A stretch of DNA of 5,920 nt from JBCBXA01 sp039816825 (GTDB lineage Bacteria > Pseudomonadota > Alphaproteobacteria > Rhizobiales > Rhizobiaceae), in assembly GCA_039816825.1 (NCBI GenBank), contig JBCBXA010000134.1, positions 1-5,920 of the forward strand. Direction: 5' to 3'. Every line of letters begins with the position of its first letter. Within the stretch, counting starts at the first letter, position 1. The position numbers and the translations under genes are program-made. This document shows positions 1 to 5,542 of this stretch, piece by piece. The notes below the pieces were generated by a model, which was not told where the DNA came from, did no database searches, and saw only the letters and a list, made by a program, of their open reading frames with translations.

Positions 1-69
1 GATCCGGTCGGCAAACTGGGCTGCTAAGTTGAGGTCATGCAGCACCACGAGGACTGTCTTTCCCTCCTC
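1..69. repeat. Left arm of a perfect 69-bp inverted repeat (partner 142-210)
   Basis: Read base by base, positions 1-69 are the exact reverse complement of 142-210; the first mismatch is at position 70. The 72-nt spacer (70-141) holds the Walker B part of an ABC ATPase gene. The arm is antisense coding sequence, so the ATG at 37 that opens a reading frame here is a by-product of the inversion. The arm joins the sense sequence through TCCTC (65-69), which occurs both in the inverted arm and in the paralogous gene copy at 2248-2252. Short microhomology, exact identity and position at the sequence edge are typical of a fold-back chimera from amplification or assembly. A real inverted duplication is possible but less likely. 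Confidence 0.95.
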
Positions 70-354
70 GACGAGCCAACCAACCACCTCGATATCAGTC
101 ATGCGCTTTCGACACTAAGACTGGTTCAACGACAGGCCCGTGAGGAGGGAAAGACAGTCCTCGTGGTGCTGCATGACCTCAACTTAGCAGCCCAGTTTGC
201 CGACCGGATCATGCTCATGAAGCGCGGACGCATCACTGCCGATGGCCCTGTTGACGAGGTCTTTTGCGATGACATCATTTCGGCGAACTTCGATATCGAC
301 TGTTCGGTTCTCAAACGACCGGACACTGGAAGGCCGTATGTACTCGCGCAATAG
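65..354 (+). CDS. C-terminal fragment of a siderophore/ferric-type ABC ATPase (FecE/FepC-like), copy 1
   Basis: This is the ATP-hydrolysing subunit of a ferric-siderophore or ferric-citrate importer, cytoplasmic and normally paired with FecCD-type permeases. About 96 residues are visible. They begin in the Walker B motif (LDEPTNHLD, with D-loop), continue through the H-loop (VVLHDLNLAAQFADR), and end with the usual tail (GPVDEVF, then GRPYVLAQ before TAG at 352-354). Family members are about 255-265 residues, so roughly 160 residues with Walker A, Q-loop and LSGGQ signature are missing. The cause is visible: upstream of about position 65 the sequence becomes an inverted copy of 142-210. The frame can be read back to an ATG at 37, but those first residues are antisense-derived. 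In the genome this gene may well be intact. It ends 20 nt before the convergent fetB stop. The substrate cannot be told from this part. Confidence 0.8.
142..210. repeat. Right arm of the 69-bp inverted repeat
   Basis: This is the native-looking arm. It lies in frame inside the ATPase fragment and encodes the region around the H-loop (VLHDLNLAAQFAD). It matches positions 1-69 exactly as reverse complement, while the paralogous segment near 2325-2393 differs at several bases. The left arm was therefore copied from this gene and not from the second copy. Confidence 0.95.
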
Positions 355-374
355 ACCTAACCTACGGCGCCTCA

Positions 375-1172
375 TCAGCTGCGCTTTTGCAAGCGGTCCA
401 AGCGAAGTCTGTGCCGATGGTCTGTCAAACGATGAGCCATCGCGTAGACGGCACCGATCACGCCTATGATCGAAACGCCCGCTATCATGAACATCAGGAT
501 CATCTGGTACTTAGCCGCTTGCATCACATCTGCTCCTGCGAGCAACTGACCGGTCATCATGCCGGGGATGGTCACCAACCCAATTGCAGACATGGCATTG
601 ATCGTAGGCATGAGGCCTCGGTGAACCGACTGACGAATGGGTGTAGAGAGGGCTTCAAAACGGGTGTGGCCCGCCGCCAGTCGAGCTTCGATGACGTTTC
701 GTTCGCGTTGAACTGCAGTCGCGAAGCTGTCCAGCCCAAGAGCGATACCCGTCATCGAGCTGCCAGCGACCATGCCAAAGATCGGAAGAGCAACTTGCGG
801 CGCGTACCAAGGATCGGCCTCGATCAAAAAGGCGAGCGCAGGCAAAATAACGATCCAGCCCGAAGCCATCATCGTGCCCGCGCCGATCCCAATCGTCCAC
901 TTGGCACCGGCCTGACTGTCTTGGCGGGCGAGCACTTCGAGCCCCGCAAAGATAGCCATCGCAGCCATGGCCACCAAAGTAATCCAGACATTTTGAAGCG
1001 CAAACAGAATTCGCAGCACGACAGCCAAGAGCAAAAGCTGGATGACCATGCGGGCCGCAGCCACTATGACCCCTCGCCCAAGGTTCAGTGAGAGAAACAG
1101 CGAAAGGCCTGCACCCGCCAAGACCAGCAATGACGCAATGGCTATATCGATGATCTGCAACGTTGGGATCAT
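375..1172 (-). CDS. fetB: FetB-like iron exporter permease (UPF0014/YbbM family)
   Basis: This is the inner-membrane permease of the FetAB ABC exporter, which in E. coli exports iron and raises peroxide resistance. The 265-residue length is typical. Hydrophobic segments lie near residues 5-30, 36-58, 62-82, 97-117, 127-147, 193-212 and 224-247, so about seven membrane helices. Family hallmarks are the PIFGMVAGSSM stretch (130-140), the cytosolic RERNVIEARLAAG segment (156-168) and the highly conserved SAIGLVTIPGMMTGQLLAG (195-213). The last 20 residues are basic and hydrophilic. The ATG at 1172-1170 overlaps the fetA stop in an ATGA, implying translational coupling, and fetA is upstream on the same strand. 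The gene converges on the ATPase fragment ending at 354, with 20 nt between stops and no obvious terminator hairpin. Family assignment is firm; iron as substrate is taken from the E. coli homologue. Confidence 0.92.
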   Translation of the reverse strand: MIPTLQIIDIAIASLLVLAGAGLSLFLSLNLGRGVIVAAARMVIQLLLLAVVLRILFALQNVWITLVAMAAMAIFAGLEVLARQDSQAGAKWTIGIGAGTMMASGWIVILPALAFLIEADPWYAPQVALPIFGMVAGSSMTGIALGLDSFATAVQRERNVIEARLAAGHTRFEALSTPIRQSVHRGLMPTINAMSAIGLVTIPGMMTGQLLAGADVMQAAKYQMILMFMIAGVSIIGVIGAVYAMAHRLTDHRHRLRLDRLQKRS

Positions 1173-1726
1173 GCCAATTCGACCGTCCGCGCGCCTAGCC
1201 GGTCGGGCTGTTCAGCATCGTGAGAGGTCATAACCACGCATTTTTCTCGGCCACAAAACGCGGTCAGAGCATGCTCGACAATATGGGTCGCTTGAGGGTC
1301 GAGGGCAGCAGTTGGTTCATCAAGCAGAAGAACATCAGGATCACGCACCATTGCCAGCGCCAGCGCAGCCCTGCTGCGCTCACCAGTCGATAATTCCGCG
1401 ATGGACGCCGCGAGTCGCTTAGGGCCGAGCCCCAAGTCTATGATGTGTTCGGCATGCGGGTGCTCTATGATCGACGGTTGCCAGAAGGCAGGTTCTGCAG
1501 ACACAAAACAAACTCGCTTCCGCCATTGCGGAGCCGCAAAGCTCAATTGGTCTTTGCCATCCAAGCTGACTTCCCCACCACCCGGATCAAGGTCAGCCAG
1601 CCTGCGAAGAAGCAGGGTCTTGCCCGCGCCCGATGCACCACGAATGACGACGATCTCGCCACGCGGAACGACGATGGACGTCTCAGTGCCTACCGCCGTA
1701 CGCACCTGATTGGCCTTCAGCACCAC
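1169..1726 (-). CDS. fetA: FetA-like iron exporter ATP-binding protein (YbbL family)
   Basis: This is the cytoplasmic ATPase of the FetAB exporter, 185 residues. Walker A is GASGAGKT (30-37), the signature is LSTGE (112-116), Walker B is VLLLDEP (132-138), the D-loop is AALD (140-143) and the H-loop His is H169 (TSHD). The Q-loop glutamine is not seen where expected: the segment reads FVSAEPAFW (74-82), in line with my recollection that alphaproteobacterial relatives carry an AEP-type sequence here. The start is GTG at 1726-1724, because an in-frame TAA lies two codons upstream and a GAGG Shine-Dalgarno sits 6 nt before it; a second GTG follows directly. The protein is shorter than E. coli FetA (about 225 residues), mainly at both ends. 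It overlaps fetB by 4 nt. No RirA- or Fur-like operator was recognised upstream. Confidence 0.9.
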   Translation of the reverse strand: MVLKANQVRTAVGTETSIVVPRGEIVVIRGASGAGKTLLLRRLADLDPGGGEVSLDGKDQLSFAAPQWRKRVCFVSAEPAFWQPSIIEHPHAEHIIDLGLGPKRLAASIAELSTGERSRAALALAMVRDPDVLLLDEPTAALDPQATHIVEHALTAFCGREKCVVMTSHDAEQPDRLGARTVELA

Positions 1727-1732
1727 TGATTA

Positions 1733-1736
1733 CCTC
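1733..1736 (-). promoter_or_regulatory. Ribosome binding site of fetA
   Basis: GAGG on the minus strand lies 6 nt before the GTG at 1726. It decides the start, because the frame is closed by TAA just upstream and the start codon is not ATG. Confidence 0.7.
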
Positions 1737-2213
1737 GTCGCTCGATTGCATAGTGACAGAAATAGGAGCCGGGTAAGCCAGGTGAAGGCAACAAAGCCGC
1801 ATGGCTTGCGCTCCCTCCCAAAGATCAGAACCGAGGCTCGCCCCCAATACGGAAGCGCCAGTATCTGAGACTCTATTAAGGAGACACCAAATTTGCGGCC
1901 CAAACAAATGAGTTAGACAGTCCAAACTTTGTGCTCACGGCGTTTTTTAGCAAGGCTCGAAACGTTCCGCGCTGAATGATTAGAGGCCGCGTGTGCCAAG
2001 AAGAATTAAGTCGATCTCTGTCGGTGGATCGCCAGGCGTGTGAGAGCTGCTCATGCAGTGCCTAGACGCAATGAGATTGCCGAACGTGGCCTATTGGGCG
2101 TGAATGCCGACGCCCCATTTGCCGTGGTCGGCTTGCTCAGACTCTAACAACCATTCGCAATCATTTGATTGATGGCAGCGACAGCGCTGGTTCTGACCCT
2201 TTCTCTCGCCACC
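1737..2213. other. Stretch without an intact gene between fetA and the second ATPase fragment
   Basis: About 480 nt without a convincing complete gene in any frame. It must contain the fetA promoter on the minus strand, but no clear -35/-10 pair stands out. Short open frames here (for example minus 1925-1683, which runs into fetA in another frame) lack conserved motifs and are probably chance. The part at 1913-2060 resembles the end of a universal stress protein when read on the minus strand. I saw no tRNA, CRISPR repeat or clear insertion-sequence end. The right border is where ATPase homology begins abruptly at about 2214. Confidence 0.6.
1913..2060 (-). pseudogene. Possible decayed C-terminal remnant of a universal stress protein (UspA family)
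   Basis: On the minus strand one frame reads GDPPTEIDLILLGTRGL and stops at TAA (1982-1980). This resembles the UspA segment 'GDPAEEI...ADLIVLGSRGL', which lies beside the ATP-binding glycine motif, although the usual stretch of about eight residues between the two halves is missing. A shift of one frame continues with VSSLAKKRREHKVWTV and stops at TAA (1915-1913), close to the usual family ending 'GSVS.KVA..A.C.V.TV'. A TAG at 2093-2091 interrupts the same frame further upstream. If the match is real, the gene has at least a frameshift and two stops. The similarity is short and from memory, so chance resemblance remains quite possible. Confidence 0.2.
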
Positions 2214-2537
2214 GCAATGGTCTTGGCACAAGAAGCTGAAATTCTCTTCCTCGACGAGCCAACCAACCATCTCGACATCAGTCATGCGCTTTCAACACTA
2301 AGACTGGTTCAGCGGCAGACTCGTGAGGAGGGAAAGACAGTCCTTGTGATCCTGCATGACCTCAATCTAGCAGCCCAGTTTGCAGACCGCACCATCCTCA
2401 TGAAGGCAGGACAGATCACGGAGAACGGTCCAGTTTCCGAGATGTTTCAGCCAGAGATAATAGAACGAAACTTCGACATAGAATGCTCGATCGAGACGAG
2501 AGCAGATAGCGGTCGCCCCTACGTACTCGCAAGCTGA
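2214..2537 (+). pseudogene. N-terminally truncated siderophore-type ABC ATPase (FecE/FepC-like), copy 2
   Basis: About 107 residues match the C-terminal 40% of a ferric-siderophore importer ATPase: AMVLAQEAEILFLDEP (Walker B), D-loop NHLD, H-loop VILHDLNLAAQFADR, and the tail ending GRPYVLAS before TGA (2535-2537). Walker A, Q-loop and the LSGGQ signature, which normally ends about ten residues before AMVLAQ, are absent. The upstream sequence is unrelated and the family match stops at about 2213/2214. The frame stays open upstream to ATG 2172 (or TTG 2169), giving a 121-residue frame, but no Shine-Dalgarno precedes it. Such a protein could not bind ATP at its own site. The remaining part has no stops or frameshifts, so the truncation looks recent or the segment is still constrained. 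Copy 1 at 65-354 is a close paralogue. Not part of the downstream haem transporter, which has its own complete ATPase. Confidence 0.75.
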
Positions 2538-2633
2538 AAGCTGGTCAGCGGGCACGTCATTCAAATCTGGCTGCCATCATCAGGATGGGAAGAACCTCTC
2601 GACCCCGCGGCGACAAAGCCCCACGCCTATATC

Positions 2634-2661
2634 TTGACAAAAATAGTCATATATTAAATCT
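2634..2661 (+). promoter_or_regulatory. Candidate promoter of hmuTUV
   Basis: A perfect TTGACA -35 hexamer (2634-2639) opens an AT-rich block in otherwise GC-balanced sequence. No good -10 lies at 16-18 nt (best AAATCT/AATCTC at 2656-2662). TATATT at 2650-2655 is closer to consensus but only 10 nt away. The position, about 100-130 nt before the hmuT start and overlapped by an IRO box, supports a regulated promoter, but its exact layout is uncertain. Confidence 0.45.
2635..2649 (+). promoter_or_regulatory. IRO box, candidate RirA operator (TGA-N9-TCA)
   Basis: TGA (2635-2637), nine bases CAAAAATAG, then TCA (2647-2649): an exact match to the palindromic iron-responsive operator described for RirA in rhizobia. 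It overlaps the TTGACA -35 element, so binding would block RNA polymerase. RirA represses haem and siderophore uptake genes when iron is sufficient, which fits the hmu genes downstream. The motif fixes only six bases, so a chance match is possible; AT-rich spacer and placement make it more credible. Confidence 0.55.
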
Positions 2662-2750
2662 CATTTCTCACGCAGGCAAAGCGTTTGTCTGCCAGCGACA
2701 TCACAACAAGTCGGGCAACCAAGAAAACTCAGTTGCCATGGCGCTTCACC

Positions 2751-2754
2751 GGAG
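2751..2754 (+). promoter_or_regulatory. Ribosome binding site of hmuT
   Basis: GGAG lies 7 nt before ATG 2762 and selects this start over the in-frame ATGs at 2738 and 2585, neither of which has a comparable site. Confidence 0.7.
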
Positions 2755-2761
2755 AACACAC

Positions 2762-3667
2762 ATGCTCGTTCATCGGAATGGACACCCCCTTATTCTGATA
2801 AGCCGAGCGATCGGACAACGGTTTCTCGCGGTCGCAATATCGATGGTTTTCATCTGGTCAGGCTACGCCAGCGCAGAAGAGCCGGAAGCCAAGCGAGTCT
2901 TGGCTATCGGTGGTGCTGTGACGGAAATTGTCTATGCGCTCGGAGAAGACGACAGGCTGATAGGCAGAGACTCAACGTCAACTTTCCCTCCAGAAGCAAC
3001 TAACTTGCCGGATGTCGGCTACATAAGAGCGCTGTCTCCAGAAGGGGTTCTATCAGTCAATCCAGATCTCATTCTGGCCCGCGAGAACAATGGGCCGCCG
3101 GAAGCTGTAGACGTTCTCAAAAGCACTGGCGTGACATGGGTCGACGTACCAGATGATTTCTCAGTTGAGGGCGTCGATGAGAACATCAGGATCGTTGCAG
3201 AGGCCTTGGGCGTACCGCAGAAGGGCGATGAATTAAGACGGAGAGTGGCTTCAGAGATTGCAGCCGTTCAACAACGGCTGGACGGCGTAAGAACTCAAAA
3301 AACTGTCATGTTTGTCCTCTCAATGCGAGACAATCGGATCATGGCTGCAGGCTTCAACACAGCGGCCGATGGCATCATTAGGCTCTCAGGCGCTCGCAAC
3401 GTCATCGACGTCTTTGAGGGCTACAAGCCGCTCAGCGACGAAGCCATTCTGAAAGCTGCGCCTGATGTGATCGTGACGATGGCCGGTAGAGGCGACCACG
3501 GCGCAGACGATGAACAGGTCAAATCTCATCCCGCTCTCGGTAGAACCCCAGCCGCTCTGAATAACGAAATCATCCAAGTAGATGGACTGCTCATGCTTGG
3601 TTTTGGCCCCCGCACTGGCCTGGCCGCCCAGCAGCTTGCCTCCGCGATTTACGGCTTTGAGTCCTGA
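2762..3667 (+). CDS. hmuT: HmuT-like periplasmic haem-binding protein
   Basis: This is the substrate-binding subunit of a haem ABC importer: it takes haem from the outer-membrane receptor in the periplasm and hands it to HmuU. The 301-residue product starts at ATG 2762. It has a long basic N-region, a hydrophobic core (about 21-32) and a likely signal peptidase I site ASA|EE after residue 38, with no lipobox cysteine. The mature part opens with KRVLAIGGAVTEIVYALG, typical of the HmuT branch of class III binding proteins. DVGYIRALSPEGVLS (84-98) follows; by analogy with characterised HmuT/ShuT proteins, Tyr87 may be a haem ligand. The two-lobe architecture continues to the C-terminal GFGPRTGLAAQQLA helix. 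The frame is open back to 2585, but the added residues would bury the signal peptide. The hmuU reading frame overlaps the 3' end. The candidate IRO box and promoter lie about 110 nt upstream. Confidence 0.92.
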   Translation: MLVHRNGHPLILISRAIGQRFLAVAISMVFIWSGYASAEEPEAKRVLAIGGAVTEIVYALGEDDRLIGRDSTSTFPPEATNLPDVGYIRALSPEGVLSVNPDLILARENNGPPEAVDVLKSTGVTWVDVPDDFSVEGVDENIRIVAEALGVPQKGDELRRRVASEIAAVQQRLDGVRTQKTVMFVLSMRDNRIMAAGFNTAADGIIRLSGARNVIDVFEGYKPLSDEAILKAAPDVIVTMAGRGDHGADDEQVKSHPALGRTPAALNNEIIQVDGLLMLGFGPRTGLAAQQLASAIYGFES

Positions 3668-4742
3668 AGCAGAGACCCTTGGAGCGCTGAATAAGAAGAC
3701 AGCAAACCGGGACCGGCCTGCCAAGATCGCACTATTGATGCTTGGGTTGGCGCTTATTGTGACCGCGCTGCTAAGCCTCGCATCTGGAGCTACTGACAGC
3801 TCGGCTTTCGCAGTCGGCTATGCCTATTTCACAGGCCAGCAAGGAAGTCTGTCCCTGGTTGAACGTGTTGTCATCACTGACATCCGTGCGCCTCGTACAC
3901 TCTTAGGCATACTCATTGGTGCGTCTTTGGCCGTCTCGGGCGCAATCATGCAAGGGCTCTTCCGCAACCCTCTTGCAGACCCGGGCATTGTTGGTGTTCA
4001 GGCCGGTGCAGGTCTCGGCGCTGTGACGTTCATCGTTCTGGGCACTTCTATCCTATCGCCAGTTTCTGCCTTTCTGGGCATCTACCACGTGCCCTTCGCC
4101 GCATTTCTGGGTGGCTTGGCGACTACGTTTCTTCTTTATCGCCTCTCTACCAGCAATGGTGTGACGTCAGTAGCCACAATGCTCCTTGCGGGTATTGCGC
4201 TCAGCGCCATGGCAGGCGCAATCACCGGGCTGTTGGTCTTCGTCGCAGATGATCAACAATTGCGGGACCTGACCTTTTGGGGCCTTGGGTCCTTGGCCGG
4301 AGCCACTTGGACCAAGGTAGCGGTAACTGCTCCGATTATTCTGCCCATCACTGTGCTGGCGCCCATGCTGGCGCGAGGATTGAACGCAATGGCCCTAGGC
4401 GAAGCCAATGCGGGGCACCTCGGAGTTCAGATCCAGCCCTTCAAACGCGTCGCAATTATTGCAGTTGCGGCTGCCACCGGTGCCTCAGTTGCGGCATCGG
4501 GTGGCATCGGGTTTGTGGGCATTGTGGTGCCACACTTAATCAGAATTTCGATCGGGCCCGACCACAGATATTTACTACCAGCGTCAGCCTTAGCCGGAGC
4601 CATCATGCTATTACTGGCTGATGCGATCGCGCGGCAGATCGTATCTCCTGCAGAGTTGCCGATCGGAATTGTGACTGCGTTCATTGGGGCACCATTCTTC
4701 CTTGGAATATTGCTGCGCCGCCGAAGCCTGTTGGATATCTAA
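3657..4742 (+). CDS. hmuU: HmuU-like haem ABC transporter permease (FecCD family)
   Basis: This is the inner-membrane permease that forms, as a homodimer, the haem channel with HmuV. From TTG 3657 it has 361 residues and about ten predicted helices, usual for FecCD/BtuC permeases. The hallmark block runs from IRAPRTLLG through GASLAVSGAIMQGLFRNPLADP (about residues 76-109), followed by GVQAGAGLGA. FWGLGSL, the ASGGIGFVGIVVPHLIR coupling region and ELPIGIVTAFIGAPFFLGILLRR near the C-terminus are all conserved. The start is uncertain: the frame is open back to ATG 3582, which would overlap hmuT by 86 nt. TTG 3657 overlaps it by 11 nt and gives an N-terminus of about 20 hydrophilic residues before helix 1, as expected, but neither has a clear Shine-Dalgarno. 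The stop TAA is one base before hmuV. Coupled translation from hmuT is likely. Confidence 0.92.
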   Translation: MSPEAETLGALNKKTANRDRPAKIALLMLGLALIVTALLSLASGATDSSAFAVGYAYFTGQQGSLSLVERVVITDIRAPRTLLGILIGASLAVSGAIMQGLFRNPLADPGIVGVQAGAGLGAVTFIVLGTSILSPVSAFLGIYHVPFAAFLGGLATTFLLYRLSTSNGVTSVATMLLAGIALSAMAGAITGLLVFVADDQQLRDLTFWGLGSLAGATWTKVAVTAPIILPITVLAPMLARGLNAMALGEANAGHLGVQIQPFKRVAIIAVAAATGASVAASGGIGFVGIVVPHLIRISIGPDHRYLLPASALAGAIMLLLADAIARQIVSPAELPIGIVTAFIGAPFFLGILLRRRSLLDI

Positions 4743-4743
4743 C

Positions 4744-5538
4744 ATGCTGAGGACACAGAGCGTAACAGTCGAACTGGGGCGGCAAGCCATCGTGCGGGAT
4801 ATAAATTTCGACGCACCAGCCGGACAAATCACAGCTATTGTTGGGCCAAATGGCTCCGGAAAGACCACGTTGTTACGGGCACTCGTCGGGGAGCTAAAGT
4901 ACGGCGGCTCGATTGAGATGAACGGCCAGCAAGTTCGTGAAATGAGCGCGCAGGCCTTGGCGACCCGGAGAGCCGTGCTCGCGCAATCAACGAGCTTGGC
5001 ATTCCCCTTCAAGGTCTACGAAATCGTGCGCCTTGGCCTCACAGCCGGTGCAAGCATTTCGCTGGATGCGGATGACGTAATCACCGAAGCCCTCGCATGT
5101 GTTGGGCTCGCAGGGTTCGCCGGGCGCCTCTATGCCCAGCTCTCCGGCGGGGAGAAACAACGCGTTCAATTGGCGAGAGTGCTCGTACAGGTATGGCAGC
5201 CAGTGTTCGAGGATGAACCACGCTTCTTGTTCCTGGACGAGCCGATCTCAAACTTGGATGTGGCCAATCAAGTTCAGGTCTTGAACACGGCCTATAGCTT
5301 CGCTGCCAACGGTGGTGCGGTGATTGCTGTCCTGCACGACCTGACACTTACAGCAGCATACGCGAACCAGGTCGCTTTGATGAGGTCAGGCTCTTTGGTT
5401 TCAGCAGGAAGCCCTGAAGACGTATTCGATGAGCCTACCTTGGAAGAAGTCTATGGCTGTCCGATGCTTTTGAGATGCGAGGACGGAGAATGGACCATCT
5501 CTCCAAGGGTCAGACCACCCAGGCTGCAAGGTGACTAA
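4744..5538 (+). CDS. hmuV: HmuV-like haem ABC transporter ATP-binding protein
   Basis: This is the cytoplasmic ATPase driving haem import through HmuU. The 264-residue length is normal for HmuV. Walker A is GPNGSGKT (34-41), the Q-loop Gln is Q81 (VLAQS), LAFPFKVYEIVRLG (85-98) is characteristic of HmuV, the signature is LSGGE (133-137), Walker B is FLFLDEP (161-167), the D-loop is SNLD (169-172) and the H-loop is VLHD with H198. All catalytic elements are present, so this is an intact ATPase, unlike the two fragments upstream. ATG 4744 lies one base after the hmuU stop without a strong Shine-Dalgarno, pointing to translational coupling; the open frame back to 4684 lies inside hmuU and is not used. 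The stop TAA (5536-5538) is only 4 nt from the convergent stop of the next gene, with no clear terminator hairpin between them. Confidence 0.94.
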   Translation: MLRTQSVTVELGRQAIVRDINFDAPAGQITAIVGPNGSGKTTLLRALVGELKYGGSIEMNGQQVREMSAQALATRRAVLAQSTSLAFPFKVYEIVRLGLTAGASISLDADDVITEALACVGLAGFAGRLYAQLSGGEKQRVQLARVLVQVWQPVFEDEPRFLFLDEPISNLDVANQVQVLNTAYSFAANGGAVIAVLHDLTLTAAYANQVALMRSGSLVSAGSPEDVFDEPTLEEVYGCPMLLRCEDGEWTISPRVRPPRLQGD

Positions 5539-5542
5539 GGCG

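Noticed and set aside
37..354. Open frame with ATG at 37 as a complete 105-residue gene
   Set aside because: Its first nine residues come from the inverted repeat arm (antisense of 142-210). Only the part from about 65 is genuine ATPase sequence.
387..1091. 234-residue plus-strand open frame
   Set aside because: It lies antisense to fetB, is rich in His, Arg and Ser without any motif, and fetB is clearly the real gene.
1683..1925. 80-residue minus-strand open frame upstream of fetA
   Set aside because: It overlaps the fetA start in another frame, has no recognisable domain and no ribosome binding site that I could see.
1850..1925. Possible insertion-sequence end near the AAGGAGACACC and GTTAGACAG motifs
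   Set aside because: I found no matching inverted terminal repeat, target duplication or transposase reading frame nearby.
2091..2285. 64-residue minus-strand open frame antisense to ATPase copy 2
   Set aside because: Its N-terminal part is the shadow of the ATPase coding sequence; the rest shows only a vague UspA-like look.
2585..2761. N-terminal extension of hmuT to ATG 2585
   Set aside because: It would cover the promoter and IRO box and place 59 residues ahead of the signal peptide; ATG 2762 has a good Shine-Dalgarno.
4684..4743. 20-residue extension of hmuV into hmuU
   Set aside because: The first codons lie within hmuU coding sequence and the HmuV family start aligns with ATG 4744.
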